Of a stretch of DNA of 64,000 nt, positions 7,977 through 18,671 are shown one piece after another; the first letter of the stretch is position 1, and every line of letters begins with the position of its first letter. The translations under genes and the position numbers were made by a program. This DNA is from Hanstruepera neustonica (GTDB taxonomy: Bacteria; Bacteroidota; Bacteroidia; Flavobacteriales; Flavobacteriaceae): the NCBI RefSeq assembly GCF_002895005.1, contig NZ_POWF01000008.1:93163-157162 (forward strand), given 5' to 3'. The notes beneath the pieces were generated by a model. It had not been told where the DNA came from and searched no databases. It saw nothing but the letters and a program-made list of their open reading frames with translations.

Positions 7977-9167
7977 ATGAAACAAGCATATATAGTAAAA
8001 GCATATAGAACAGCTGTAGGTAAAGCTCCAAAAGGTGTGTTCCGTTTTAAAAGAACTGATGAGTTAGCTGCGGAAACCATTCAATATATGATGAAAGAAC
8101 TTCCCAATTTAGACAAAAAACGTATTGATGATGTTATTGTGGGAAATGCTATGCCCGAAGGATCACAAGGTCTTAACATGGCAAGATTCATCTCCTTAAT
8201 TGGTTTGGACAGTATTGATGTTCCAGGCGTGACGGTCAATCGTTTTTGCGCATCTGGAATAGAAACCATTGGTGTGGCAACTGCAAAAATTCAAGCTGGT
8301 ATGGCAGATTGTATTATTGCAGGTGGTGCCGAAAGTATGAGTGCGGTTCCCATGACCGGCTTTAAACCTGAATTAAATTATGATACTGTAAAAGCTGGGC
8401 ATCCTGATTATTATTGGGGTATGGGAAATACTGCTGAAGCCGTTGCCAATCAGTTTAAAGTATCACGTGAAGATCAAGATGAATTTGCCTATAACTCCCA
8501 TATGAAAGCTCTGAAGGCTCAAGCCGAAGACCGTTTTCAAGATCAAATAGTACCTATTGAAGTAGAGCAAACCTATATTGATGAAAATGGTAAAAAAGTT
8601 ACCAAATCTTATACAGTTACGAAGGATGAAGGTCCACGAAAAGGGACTAACATAGAAGCTTTATCCAAGCTTCGCCCAGTTTTTGCCCAAGGTGGAAGTG
8701 TCACAGCAGGAAATTCATCTCAAATGAGTGATGGTGCAGCATTTGTCATGATAATGAGTGAAGATATGGTAAAAGAACTCAATCTTGAACCCATTGCACG
8801 TTTAGTAAACTATGCAGCCGCTGGTGTGGAACCACGAATTATGGGAATTGGCCCTGTAAAAGCCATTCCAAAAGCCTTAAAACAAGCAGGTTTAAAACAA
8901 GCTGACTTGGAGTTAATAGAACTGAATGAAGCTTTTGCATCACAATCAATAGCAGTTATCAGGGAACTTGGTTTGAATCATGACATTATTAATGTTAATG
9001 GTGGCGCCATTGCTCTCGGACACCCACTAGGTTGTACTGGAGCCAAGCTGTCTGTTCAACTATTTGATGAAATGCGTAAGCGCAATATGCAAGGGAAATA
9101 TGGTGCAGTGACCATGTGTGTTGGAACGGGTCAAGGAGCGTGTGGAATTTTCGAATTTTTAAACTAA
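7977..9167 (+). CDS. fadA: Acetyl-CoA acyltransferase (3-ketoacyl-CoA thiolase)
   Basis: A 396-residue thiolase that releases acetyl-CoA in the last step of beta-oxidation. The acyl-accepting Cys is C91 in VNRFCASGIETI. NEAFASQ, GGAIALGHPLGCTGA (active-site His) and the C-terminal CVGTGQGACGIFE (second Cys) are all intact. Length is normal for the family. It lies 3 nt after fadN and belongs to the same operon; a 96-nt gap precedes fadE. Confidence 0.95.
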   Translation: MKQAYIVKAYRTAVGKAPKGVFRFKRTDELAAETIQYMMKELPNLDKKRIDDVIVGNAMPEGSQGLNMARFISLIGLDSIDVPGVTVNRFCASGIETIGVATAKIQAGMADCIIAGGAESMSAVPMTGFKPELNYDTVKAGHPDYYWGMGNTAEAVANQFKVSREDQDEFAYNSHMKALKAQAEDRFQDQIVPIEVEQTYIDENGKKVTKSYTVTKDEGPRKGTNIEALSKLRPVFAQGGSVTAGNSSQMSDGAAFVMIMSEDMVKELNLEPIARLVNYAAAGVEPRIMGIGPVKAIPKALKQAGLKQADLELIELNEAFASQSIAVIRELGLNHDIINVNGGAIALGHPLGCTGAKLSVQLFDEMRKRNMQGKYGAVTMCVGTGQGACGIFEFLN

Positions 9168-9263
9168 TTAGAACAAAGATGTGAGCATTAAGTACAAAGG
9201 AAAACCACAACAAAATTTCTTCACAACTTAATACTTGATACAAAATACTTAATACTAAAAAAA

Positions 9264-11072
9264 ATGGAAGCAACAGAAAAAGACATATTAAGAGGTGGGC
9301 AGTTTCTGGTAAAGGAAACTAACTGCGAAGATGTGTTTACTCCTGAAGATTTTTCAGAAGAACAAAACATGATGAAGGAAGCGGTTATGGAATTTAATGA
9401 CCGTGAAATAATTCCTAATAAGAACAGATTTGAAGCTAAAGATTACGCCTTAACTGAAGAATGCATGCGCAAGGCAGGTGAGCTTGGATTTTTGGGTGTA
9501 GCTGTTCCAGAAGCCTATGGTGGATTGGGAATGGGATTTGTATCGACGGTATTGACCTGTGACTATATTTCCAGCGGAACTGGTTCTTTTAGTACAGCCT
9601 TTGGTGCACATACTGGAATTGGAACTATGCCAATCACACTGTACGGTACTGAAGAACAAAAACAAAAATACGTACCAAAATTGGCTACTGGAGAATGGTT
9701 TGGTTCCTATTGTTTAACGGAACCAGGTGCTGGCAGTGATGCCAATTCTGGTAAAACAACTGCCGAGCTATCTGCCGATGGAAAAACATACAAAATCAAC
9801 GGACAAAAAATGTGGATTTCCAATGCTGGATTTTGCCGCTTAATGATTGTTTTCGCGCGTATTGAAGATGATAAAAATATTACTGGCTTTATCGTGGAAT
9901 ATGATCCTGAAAATCCAAATGGTATTACTTTAGGTGAAGAAGAACATAAGCTTGGTATCCATGCCTCTTCAACAAGACAAGTATTCTTCAATGACACAGT
10001 TGTTCCTGTAGAAAATATGTTGGCTGGTCGTGGCGAAGGTTTTAAAATTGCCATGAATGCCCTTAATGTTGGGCGAATTAAATTGGCTGCTGCTTGTTTG
10101 GATTCACAAAGACGTATTACAACTACAGCTGTTGAATATGCCAATGAACGCAAACAATTCAAAACTAGAATATCTGATTTTGGAGCTATAAAGAAGAAAT
10201 TGGCTGAAATGTCAGCTAGTGCTTATGCTGGTGAGTCTGCAACTTATCGTGCATCAAAAAATATTGAAGATCGCATAGCCTTAAGAGAAGCTGCTGGAAA
10301 TTCACATCAAGAAGCTGAATTAAAAGGTGTTGAAGAATACGCGATTGAATGTTCTATACTAAAAGTGGCTGTTTCTGAAGATGTTCAAAATTGCGCTGAT
10401 GAAGGCATTCAAATATTTGGTGGTATGGGATTCTCAAAAGAAACGCCAATGGAAGCTGCTTGGAGAGATGCCAGAATTGCCAGAATTTATGAAGGAACCA
10501 ATGAAATAAACCGTATGCTATCTGTAGGTATGCTTGTTAAAAAAGCTATGAAAGGCCATGTGGATTTATTAGGTCCTGCCCAAGCAGTTCAAGAGGAGTT
10601 AATGGGTATTCCATCGTTTGAAACACCTGATTATTCTGAATTGTTTTCAGAAGAAAAAGAAATGATTAAAAAGTTAAAGAAAACCTTTTTAATGGTTGCT
10701 GGTGGTGCTGTTCAAAAATTTGGTCCAGATTTAGAAGGACACCAACAATTATTGGTAGCCGCTGCAGATATTCTTATTGAAATCTATATGGCTGAATCTG
10801 CTATTTTAAGAACAGAAAAGAATGCGAAACGATTTGGAGAGAAAGAACAATCCGTTCAAATTGCTATGGCAAAATTATATTTATACAATGCTGTAAATAT
10901 TGTAGAAGACAAAGGAAAAGAAAGTATTATTTCTTTTGCCGAAGGTGATGAACAACGTATGATGCTTATGGGTCTTAAGCGTTTTACAAAATATCAGAAT
11001 TATCCGGATATCGTAGACTTAAGAAACGAAATAGCCGAAAAAGTAAAAGCTGAAAATAAGTACTGCTTTTAA
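9264..11072 (+). CDS. fadE: Acyl-CoA dehydrogenase, long form
   Basis: A 602-residue FAD enzyme that makes the 2,3-double bond of acyl-CoA. The first 420 or so residues are the classical fold (CLTEPGAGSDA and KMWISNAGF for FAD and substrate, QIFGGMGF, and the catalytic-region motif RIYEGTNEINR). About 170 further residues form a C-terminal helical extension, as in very-long-chain and Bacillus FadE-type enzymes. It closes the marR-fadNAE operon. The electron-transfer flavoprotein it needs is not in this window. Confidence 0.93.
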   Translation: MEATEKDILRGGQFLVKETNCEDVFTPEDFSEEQNMMKEAVMEFNDREIIPNKNRFEAKDYALTEECMRKAGELGFLGVAVPEAYGGLGMGFVSTVLTCDYISSGTGSFSTAFGAHTGIGTMPITLYGTEEQKQKYVPKLATGEWFGSYCLTEPGAGSDANSGKTTAELSADGKTYKINGQKMWISNAGFCRLMIVFARIEDDKNITGFIVEYDPENPNGITLGEEEHKLGIHASSTRQVFFNDTVVPVENMLAGRGEGFKIAMNALNVGRIKLAAACLDSQRRITTTAVEYANERKQFKTRISDFGAIKKKLAEMSASAYAGESATYRASKNIEDRIALREAAGNSHQEAELKGVEEYAIECSILKVAVSEDVQNCADEGIQIFGGMGFSKETPMEAAWRDARIARIYEGTNEINRMLSVGMLVKKAMKGHVDLLGPAQAVQEELMGIPSFETPDYSELFSEEKEMIKKLKKTFLMVAGGAVQKFGPDLEGHQQLLVAAADILIEIYMAESAILRTEKNAKRFGEKEQSVQIAMAKLYLYNAVNIVEDKGKESIISFAEGDEQRMMLMGLKRFTKYQNYPDIVDLRNEIAEKVKAENKYCF

Positions 11073-11097
11073 TTGTAGTTAAGTTTAGTTAGGAGTG

Positions 11098-11136
11098 AAA
11101 AGCCGTTTCAGTTATTGGAACGGCTTTCCTTTTTTT
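11098..11136 (+). terminator. Terminator of the fad operon
   Basis: AAAGCCGTTTC and GGAACGGCTTT pair with one mismatch around an 8-nt loop. A T-rich tract follows. Confidence 0.85.
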
Positions 11137-11165
11137 AGTATTTTAGTATTCTTTAAAAATTAAAC

Positions 11166-12803
11166 ATGAAGCATTTCAATTTATTATTCGTTCTTGTTTT
11201 TATCTCAATTAATAGTTTCGGTCAAGGCCTACTTCAAGAAAAAAAGAACTTCACCCGTCAAGATACTTTAAGAGGAACCATTACACCTGAACGGGAATGG
11301 TGGGATTTAACGTATTATCACCTCTATATTGAAGTAAAGCCAGATGAAAAATATATTGAAGGAAAGAATACCATAAACTATAAAGTTTTAAAGCCCTACT
11401 CTACCATTCAAATTGATTTACAAGAGCCTTTAGTTATAACAAAGGCCACTCAAAATGGTAAAATGCTCAATGTGACACGTGATGGAAATGCTCATTTTAT
11501 TGCTCTCATTGATAAACAAATACCGAATACTGTAAATACTTTAGAAGTTCACTATAAAGGAAACCCTAAAGAAGCCGAAAATGCGCCTTGGGATGGTGGT
11601 TTTTCATGGAAAAAAGACAACAATGAGAATCATTTCGTGGCTACTTCCTGTCAAGGTTTAGGTGCTAGTGTTTGGTGGCCAAATAAAGACCACATGTACG
11701 ACGAAGTTGACAGCATGCTTATAACTGTTACCAACCCAAAAGGCTTAAGCAATATTTCCAATGGCCGTTTGAGGTCTGTTAAAGAGAATAATAACGGAAC
11801 CGTTACCTCAAGCTGGTTTGTAAGCAATCCTATCAATAATTATGGCGTTAATGTCAATATAGGGGATTATGTTCATTTCTCTGAAGTTTATCAAGGCGAA
11901 AAAGGCCCATTGGATTTAGATTATTACGTATTGAGCTATAACCTAGATAAGGCTAAAGAGCATTTTAAAGATGCTCCAAAAATGATGAAAGCCTTTGAGC
12001 ATTGGTTTGGACCCTATCCTTTTTATGAAGATGGCTTTAAATTGGTTGAAGTTCCTTATTTAGGTATGGAGCATCAAAGCTCGGTCACCTATGGCAATCA
12101 ATACAAAAAAGGATATTTAGGCACTGATTTGTCAGGAACAGGTTGGGGATTAAAATTCGATTTTTTAATTATTCACGAAGCAGGACACGAATGGTTTGCC
12201 AACAACATCACGTATAAAGATATTGCTGACATGTGGATTCATGAAGGCTTTACCGCTTATTCTGAAAACTTATTTTTAGATTATTATTATGGTAAGGAAG
12301 CTTCATCTGAATATGTTATTGGAACCCGAAAAATGATACTGAATGACAGGCCAATGATAGGTCACTATAATGTAAATAAAGAAGGTTCCGGAGATATGTA
12401 TTACAAAGGCGCGAACATGTTACATACACTTCGACAACTTATTGAAGATGATGAAAAATGGCGACAAATTTTAAGAGGCTTAAACAGCACTTTTTATCAT
12501 CAAACGGTAACAACGGAGCAGATTGAAAATTACATCAGTCAACAAACAGGTATCGATTTAACGGAATTTTTCAATCAATATTTAAGAACGACTATGATTC
12601 CAACTTTAGAATATGAAATTAAAGATGGAAATCTCAAATACCGTTGGACAAACATTGTTGAAAAGTTCGATATGCCCATTGAAGTGACTATTGATGATAA
12701 AAAACAATGGCTTTTCCCAAATGCTGAATGGAAAACCATATCCATAAATTCAGACAGCATTTCAATTGATAAAGACTTTTACGTCTTCAGTAAAAAACTG
12801 TAA
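11166..12803 (+). CDS. Secreted M1-family zinc aminopeptidase
   Basis: 545 residues with a Sec signal peptide (MKHFNLLFVLVFISINSFG). The zinc site is HEAGH at 337-341, with the third ligand Glu in WIHEGFTAYSE about 19 residues on, as in M1 gluzincins. The upstream VEVPYLGMEHQS resembles the substrate-binding GAMEN region in a divergent form. The N-terminal beta domain (about 40-220) fits the family. It is probably periplasmic or exported. Its 3' end overlaps the next gene by up to 38 nt. Confidence 0.92.
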   Translation: MKHFNLLFVLVFISINSFGQGLLQEKKNFTRQDTLRGTITPEREWWDLTYYHLYIEVKPDEKYIEGKNTINYKVLKPYSTIQIDLQEPLVITKATQNGKMLNVTRDGNAHFIALIDKQIPNTVNTLEVHYKGNPKEAENAPWDGGFSWKKDNNENHFVATSCQGLGASVWWPNKDHMYDEVDSMLITVTNPKGLSNISNGRLRSVKENNNGTVTSSWFVSNPINNYGVNVNIGDYVHFSEVYQGEKGPLDLDYYVLSYNLDKAKEHFKDAPKMMKAFEHWFGPYPFYEDGFKLVEVPYLGMEHQSSVTYGNQYKKGYLGTDLSGTGWGLKFDFLIIHEAGHEWFANNITYKDIADMWIHEGFTAYSENLFLDYYYGKEASSEYVIGTRKMILNDRPMIGHYNVNKEGSGDMYYKGANMLHTLRQLIEDDEKWRQILRGLNSTFYHQTVTTEQIENYISQQTGIDLTEFFNQYLRTTMIPTLEYEIKDGNLKYRWTNIVEKFDMPIEVTIDDKKQWLFPNAEWKTISINSDSISIDKDFYVFSKKL

Positions 12804-13374
12804 TTTGTTGGATTACCCAGAATTATATTTCAAATCGGATTACGAATGGCGCGAGTGGCTTCATAAAAACCATGATAAACATTCAGGAGCGTATCTTATT
12901 TTTTATAAAGTTGCACATGAGAATGATAGCATGCGTTGGGAAGAAGCTGTAAAAGTAGCTTTATGCTACGGTTGGATAGATTCTACTGTAAAAAGCTTGG
13001 GCAATGGGAAACGCAGACAATATTTTACACCTCGAAACCCCAAAAGCGTATGGAGTGCCTTAAACAAAAAGTACATTAAAGAATTAATGGCCAATAACTT
13101 GATGCACGAAAGTGGTTTTAAAACAATTGAAATTGCCAAAGAAAATGGTAGTTGGTCAGCATTGGACGATGTAGAAAATGGCATTATCCCAGAAGATCTT
13201 CAAGAAGCATTTGACAAAAATTCAAAAGCTTTTGAAAATTATCAAAACTTTGCGCCTTCATACAGAAAAAGTTATTTGTACTGGATTAATCAAGCCAAAC
13301 GCCCTGAAACCCGTAAAAAACGCATTTCAGAAATAATTTCCTACTGTGTTAAAAATATGAAAACAAGAAATTAA
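12766..13374 (+). CDS. YdeI/OmpD-associated family protein
   Basis: A 202-residue cytoplasmic protein with the YdeI-like signature (WREWLHKNH, ALCYGWIDSTVK, YFTPRNPKSVWSALNK and the C-terminal RKSYLYWINQAKRPETRKKRI). The ATG at 12766 lies inside the M1 gene. TTG codons at 12805 and 12808, right after the M1 stop, are alternatives that would give about 189 residues. The first clearly conserved residues begin after them, so the start is uncertain. The biochemical role of the family is not established; bacteriocin tolerance has been suggested for some members. Confidence 0.8.
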   Translation: MIKTFTSSVKNCNLLDYPELYFKSDYEWREWLHKNHDKHSGAYLIFYKVAHENDSMRWEEAVKVALCYGWIDSTVKSLGNGKRRQYFTPRNPKSVWSALNKKYIKELMANNLMHESGFKTIEIAKENGSWSALDDVENGIIPEDLQEAFDKNSKAFENYQNFAPSYRKSYLYWINQAKRPETRKKRISEIISYCVKNMKTRN

Positions 13375-13418
13375 CCATTTCTTTTTCATTAATTTTAAAG
13401 TTTAACAAACCAAACCGA

Positions 13419-16400
13419 ATGAAAAAAATAGTATCCCTTGTCATGCTTTTAAGCATGGCCTTTGTATTTCCGCAACAAGAGTTCTCATTAGATTTAGTCA
13501 AAAACATGAAACCACGAAATATAGGCCCAGGCGGTATGTCTGGTCGTGTTACAGCTATTGATGTGGTTCATAACAATCCTGATGTCATGTATGTAGGTAC
13601 TGCTTCTGGCGGATTATGGAAATCGACATCAGGAGGCATTAAATGGGAACCTATTTTTGATAAAGAAGTAACTGCCTCCATTGGTTCAGTAGCTATTCAA
13701 CAATCCAACCCGAGTGTAATCTGGGTGGGAACTGGAGAAGGAAACCCTAGAAATAGTCTCAATGGTGGCTATGGTATTTATAAATCTCTTGATGGTGGGA
13801 AAAACTGGCAACTCATGGGTCTTGAAAAAACTAGGCATATTCACCGGGTTGTTATAGACCCAACCAACCCAAATATTGTCTATGCTGGTGCTATCGGATC
13901 GCCTTGGGGTGAACATCCTGAACGTGGTGTTTTTAAAACAACCGATGGTGGTAAAACATGGAAGAAAATACTATTTACCAATAACAAAACTGGTGCTGCC
14001 GATCTAATAATGGACCCAACCAATCCCAATAAACTTATCGCTGCCATGTGGGAACACAAGCGGGATCCTTGGTTTTTTAATTCCGGTGGTGAAGGTTCTG
14101 GATTACATATTACCCATAATGGTGGCGAAACCTGGAAAAAAGTAACTTCTGACGATGGCTTCCCAGAAGGAAATTTGGGACGTATTGGTGTGGCTATAGC
14201 TGCCAATAAGCCCAACATAATATACGCTTTGGTGGAAGCCAAAAAAAATGCACTTTATAAAAGTGAGGATGGTGGCTTTAAATGGCGAAAAATCAATGAC
14301 AAAAATGATATTGGCAACAGACCATTTTACTATTCCGAAATTTATGTAGACCCACAAAACGAAAACCGTGTGTATTCGGTTTTTACCTATGTTAACGTTA
14401 GTGAGGATGGCGGGAAAAACTTTAACCAATTAATGCCTGCCTATGGTGTGAATAATGGTGTACATCCAGACCATCACGCTTGGTGGATTCACCCAAACGA
14501 TGGTAGCTTTATGATTGACGGAAACGATGGTGGTATGAACATCACACATGATGGTGGTAAAACTTGGCGCTTTATTGGTAATTTACCAGTAGCTCAATTT
14601 TATCATATTAATGTAGATAATGAATTTCCATATAATGTTTACGGTGGCATGCAGGACAATGGTTCTTGGCGCGGACCAGCTTATGTTTGGCGTGCTCAAG
14701 GTATCCGAAACTCCTATTGGCAAGAAATCAGTTTTGGCGATGGATTTGACGTAATTCCTGATAAGGACAATGCTAGATATGGTTGGACCATGAGTCAACA
14801 AGGTTACGTTATGCGTTATGATTGGGAAACAGGAAATAACTTTATGGTTAGACCAACACCTCCTGACGAGGATACGCTTTTACGCTTTAATTGGAATTCT
14901 GCCATAAACTTAGATCCTTTTAATAATAACACGGTATATTTTGGAAGTCAGTTTGTGCATAAATCTACTGATAAAGGCGAGACTTGGGACGTTATTTCAG
15001 AAGACTTAACTACCAATGACCCTGAAAAACAAAAACAATCTGAAAGTGGTGGATTGACTATGGATGCTACTGGTGCTGAAAACCATTGTACCATTTTGGT
15101 AATTGAACCATCTCCTGTTGAAAAAGACATGCTGTGGGTTGGAACAGACGATGGTCGTGTTCACATAACCCAAAATGGTGGCGAAACATGGACTGATGTT
15201 TCCAAAAATATTAAAGGCCTACCTATTGGCAGTTGGATCCCACAAATTAAAGCAAGTAACAAAAATAAAGGTGAAGCCCTATTAATAGCCAATGATTACA
15301 GACGATTTAATTATACTCCTTATGCATACCGAACCAAAGATTATGGCAAAACTTGGTCACGTATTGTAGATGAAAATGATGTAGAGAGTTATACTCTTGC
15401 AATTGTTGAAGATATTGAAGAACCAAATCTGCTTTTTTTAGGTACTGATGATGGCTTATACATCTCTTTAGATGCTGGAGCTAATTGGACAAAATGGACA
15501 GAAGGTTTTCCTACCGTTTCTGTAAAAGATTTAGTAATTCAACCTAGAGAGCATGATTTAGTTATTGGAACATTTGGACGTGCTGCTTGGGTTTTAGATG
15601 ATATTAGACCATTACGCGCTATGGCTAAAGATAAATCGGTTGTTAATTCAAAATTAGAATTATTTGAGCCTCCAACCGCTTATCAAGCAGCATATCAACA
15701 ACCAACAGGAAGTCGTTTTGGAGCCGATGCCATGTATCATGGTGACAATAGAGGTTATGGTGCTACGCTCTCCTACTTCATTACTGTCAATGAAAAGAAA
15801 ACTGATGATGATGAGAAAAATGAAAATACAGATGTTGAGAATGATGACGAAGTTGAAGTTGATGATAACAATAGCGACAATAAAAAAGAGGAAAATGTTA
15901 TCAAATGGGATTCCATTACTATGCAATTTTATGATGGTGATCGTTTGATGCGTACCTTAAAACGAAAAACACCTGAAGAATCAGGCTTACACAAATGGAC
16001 TTGGTATATGGATGAAGCTGGTGTTTCTAGACCTTCACGTAGCATTAGGGAATCTAAAAATGAGCCTAGTGGTGTAAGTGTTAAACCAGGACGTTATAAG
16101 GTAGTTATGACCTATGGTGACCAAACATCTGAAGAATTTATTACGGTTAAATCAGACCCTAGAATTGAAGTCTCTCAAAAAAATATTGATGAAGTATATA
16201 ATGCAGGAAAGCAATTAGAAGCTATGCAACAAGAAATTGCTGATGCTGTTAGGCAATTGGTTGAAAGTAAAAAAATTGCTGAAAAATATCAATCAGACTT
16301 AAAGAAGTTAGATAAAGAAAAATATGAGGGTAATATTAAATCATCAAAAGAAATTATTAAAAAAATTGATGAATTAATTGACATATATCTTGGAAAAGAA

Positions 16401-16661
16401 GATAAAAGACAAGGTATTACAAGAAGCAGGGAAATGACTGTTAATAATAGATTAGGCGCTGCAAGAAGTTATGTTAATTCTAGTCAAAATGGATTAACAA
16501 GGACAGAAACTCAATTAATAGATTTTGCAAAAAATGCCATTAATGACGCTTTTGAAAAGACTAATGAATTTTTCAATAACGATTGGAAAAATTATCAATC
16601 CAATATGGAGGAATTAGAATTAAATCCATTTAAAAAAACAAAGACCTTTAAAATCGATTAA
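13419..16661 (+). CDS. Secreted BNR/sortilin-like beta-propeller protein
   Basis: 1080 residues with a Sec signal peptide. About eleven BNR/Asp-box repeats (SxDxGxxW type: KSLDGGKNW, KTTDGGKTW, ITHNGGETW, KSTDKGETW, ITQNGGETW and others) span roughly residues 60-700, enough for two propellers as in VPS10/sortilin-like proteins. A very acidic Asp/Glu/Asn stretch follows at about 790-825, then a Lys/Glu-rich helical tail (about 920-1060). No catalytic residues can be named. It is followed 28 nt on by a lipoprotein peptidase, so a shared role in outer-layer protein turnover is possible. Confidence 0.85.
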   Translation: MKKIVSLVMLLSMAFVFPQQEFSLDLVKNMKPRNIGPGGMSGRVTAIDVVHNNPDVMYVGTASGGLWKSTSGGIKWEPIFDKEVTASIGSVAIQQSNPSVIWVGTGEGNPRNSLNGGYGIYKSLDGGKNWQLMGLEKTRHIHRVVIDPTNPNIVYAGAIGSPWGEHPERGVFKTTDGGKTWKKILFTNNKTGAADLIMDPTNPNKLIAAMWEHKRDPWFFNSGGEGSGLHITHNGGETWKKVTSDDGFPEGNLGRIGVAIAANKPNIIYALVEAKKNALYKSEDGGFKWRKINDKNDIGNRPFYYSEIYVDPQNENRVYSVFTYVNVSEDGGKNFNQLMPAYGVNNGVHPDHHAWWIHPNDGSFMIDGNDGGMNITHDGGKTWRFIGNLPVAQFYHINVDNEFPYNVYGGMQDNGSWRGPAYVWRAQGIRNSYWQEISFGDGFDVIPDKDNARYGWTMSQQGYVMRYDWETGNNFMVRPTPPDEDTLLRFNWNSAINLDPFNNNTVYFGSQFVHKSTDKGETWDVISEDLTTNDPEKQKQSESGGLTMDATGAENHCTILVIEPSPVEKDMLWVGTDDGRVHITQNGGETWTDVSKNIKGLPIGSWIPQIKASNKNKGEALLIANDYRRFNYTPYAYRTKDYGKTWSRIVDENDVESYTLAIVEDIEEPNLLFLGTDDGLYISLDAGANWTKWTEGFPTVSVKDLVIQPREHDLVIGTFGRAAWVLDDIRPLRAMAKDKSVVNSKLELFEPPTAYQAAYQQPTGSRFGADAMYHGDNRGYGATLSYFITVNEKKTDDDEKNENTDVENDDEVEVDDNNSDNKKEENVIKWDSITMQFYDGDRLMRTLKRKTPEESGLHKWTWYMDEAGVSRPSRSIRESKNEPSGVSVKPGRYKVVMTYGDQTSEEFITVKSDPRIEVSQKNIDEVYNAGKQLEAMQQEIADAVRQLVESKKIAEKYQSDLKKLDKEKYEGNIKSSKEIIKKIDELIDIYLGKEDKRQGITRSREMTVNNRLGAARSYVNSSQNGLTRTETQLIDFAKNAINDAFEKTNEFFNNDWKNYQSNMEELELNPFKKTKTFKID

Positions 16662-16689
16662 ATAAACCTACATAACTAAAATACTAAAA

Positions 16690-18636
16690 ATGAAAAAAAT
16701 AGTTGTATTGTTTATGATTGGTGCGTTTTTATCATGTAAAAATGAGCCTAAAGAATCAGTTGCTAAAAAAGCACCTGAAATAACGCAGTATACCATAGAA
16801 CAGTTTATGGATAATGAGGCTGTAGGAAATGGTAGTTTTGCACCTGATAATTCAAAATTATTGGTGCATAGCAACCGATCTGGAATTTATAATTTATATG
16901 AAATACCAGTTAAAGGTGGTGAATTTAAGCCGCTAACACAATCGGATAGCTCTTCAATTTTTGCCATTTCTTACTTCCCCAATGATGAACGCATTTTGTT
17001 TTCATCAGATGGAAATGGAGATGAGTTAGACCATATTTATTTGAGAGACCCTAACGGAAATATTACAGATTTAACACCGTTTGATGGTGCAAAATCTAAT
17101 TTTTATGGCTGGTCTGACGATAAAACTAAATTCTATTACGGTTCTAATAAAAGGGATTCGAGGTATTTTGATGTTTATGAAATGAATATTGAGGACTTTT
17201 CATCTGAACTATTTTATCAAAATAACGACGGGCTTAATCTTAATAGCATATCAAATAATGAAAAACATATCGCATTATCAAAATCTTTAAACACCAATGA
17301 TAGTGATTTGTTTATAGTAAACAGAGAGACCAATAAAAAAGTAAAAGTCAATGAGAATTTAAGTGGAAATTCTGCCCAAGGTTTTTCTATTGATAATAAT
17401 ACATTTTATTATACTACGGATGATGGTGCTGAATTTGCATACCTAATGGCCTATAATCTGGAAACTGGTGAAAAAACCAAAGTTTTAGAAAAAAACTGGG
17501 ATATTTGGGGTTCAAGCTTTACTGAAAGGGGTAAGTACATGACCGTTTTTGTAAATGAAGATGGAAAAAATACTATCGAGGTTTTGGATGCCAGCACTAT
17601 GAACCCTATAGAATTACCTGATTTTGAAGATAAAAGTATAACCAGCGTTAGCTTTTCTGAAGATGAAAATTGGATGCGTATGTATGTAGGAGGTTCTAAC
17701 GCGCCATCAGACTTATACACTTACAATTTTGAAACCAAAGAACAGCACAAACTGACCAATGTTCTTAATAAAGAGATTAACCCAGATGATTTGGTAACTG
17801 CAAAAGTTATTAGATTCAAATCGTTTGATGGTGTAGAAATACCAGCTATTTACTACCTACCGCATCAAGCCTCTGAAACCAATAAAGTACCAGCTATGGT
17901 TTGGGTGCATGGCGGTCCAGGAGGACAGTCTCGTCAAAACTTTAGTTCCTTGATACAGTATATGGTGAATCATGGATATGCTGTTTTAGCCGTCAATAAT
18001 CGCGGTAGTAGCGGTTATGGAAAAACGTTTTATAAGATGGATGATTTAAACCATGGTGAGAAAGATTTACAAGATTGTGTTGAAGGCAAAAACTGGCTGG
18101 CAACACAACCTGAAATTGATGGTGATAAAATTGGAATTATAGGGGGTTCTTATGGTGGTTATATGACCATGGCCGCCTTAACTTACACACCTGAAGAGTT
18201 TGATGTAGGCGTGAACATATTTGGTGTTACCAATTGGTTGCGTACTTTAAAAAGTATTCCGCCTTACTGGGAGTCGTTCAGAGAATCACTTTATCTAGAG
18301 CTAGGAGACCCTTATTCGGCTGATTCTGTTAGGCTAAAACGCATATCGCCTTTATTTCATACTGATAAGGTTACCAAACCCTTAATTGTTCTACAAGGTT
18401 CGCAAGACCCTAGAGTATTGCAAGTGGAATCTGATGAAATAGTTGAAGGTGTTAGAGCAAATGGCGTTCCAGTTAAATATGTTTTATTTGAAGATGAAGG
18501 GCACGGCTTTGTTAAAAAGGAAAATCAAATTGAAGCTTATAGTAGTATTCTGAAATTTTTAGATACTTACCTCAAAGAGGTTAACAAACCTGTTGATGGT
18601 GAAATACCAGATACTGAAATCGAAGCTGAAAAATAA
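16690..18636 (+). CDS. Lipoprotein S9-family prolyl oligopeptidase-like peptidase
   Basis: 648 residues. A lipoprotein signal (MKKIVVLFMIGAFLSC) places it on the cell envelope. A WD40/TolB-like propeller covers about 30-370 and the alpha/beta-hydrolase domain the rest. Catalytic Ser is S487 in GGSYGGY; Asp is in GSQDPRV and His in DEGHGF. This fits the dipeptidyl/acylaminoacyl-peptidase branch of S9. It follows the BNR protein by 28 nt. Confidence 0.93.
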   Translation: MKKIVVLFMIGAFLSCKNEPKESVAKKAPEITQYTIEQFMDNEAVGNGSFAPDNSKLLVHSNRSGIYNLYEIPVKGGEFKPLTQSDSSSIFAISYFPNDERILFSSDGNGDELDHIYLRDPNGNITDLTPFDGAKSNFYGWSDDKTKFYYGSNKRDSRYFDVYEMNIEDFSSELFYQNNDGLNLNSISNNEKHIALSKSLNTNDSDLFIVNRETNKKVKVNENLSGNSAQGFSIDNNTFYYTTDDGAEFAYLMAYNLETGEKTKVLEKNWDIWGSSFTERGKYMTVFVNEDGKNTIEVLDASTMNPIELPDFEDKSITSVSFSEDENWMRMYVGGSNAPSDLYTYNFETKEQHKLTNVLNKEINPDDLVTAKVIRFKSFDGVEIPAIYYLPHQASETNKVPAMVWVHGGPGGQSRQNFSSLIQYMVNHGYAVLAVNNRGSSGYGKTFYKMDDLNHGEKDLQDCVEGKNWLATQPEIDGDKIGIIGGSYGGYMTMAALTYTPEEFDVGVNIFGVTNWLRTLKSIPPYWESFRESLYLELGDPYSADSVRLKRISPLFHTDKVTKPLIVLQGSQDPRVLQVESDEIVEGVRANGVPVKYVLFEDEGHGFVKKENQIEAYSSILKFLDTYLKEVNKPVDGEIPDTEIEAEK

Positions 18637-18640
18637 ACTA

Positions 18641-18671
18641 AAAACGCTCTCAAAAATTGAGAGCGTTTTTT
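18641..18671. terminator. Bidirectional terminator
   Basis: AAAACGCTCTCAA and TTGAGAGCGTTTT pair perfectly around a 3-nt loop, with A and T runs on both sides. It ends the S9 gene on the plus strand and the Crp/Fnr gene on the minus strand. Confidence 0.88.

Noticed and set aside
15664..15948. Open frame overlapping the acidic region of the BNR protein
   Set aside because: It is an out-of-frame product of Asp/Glu-rich codons with no start signal.
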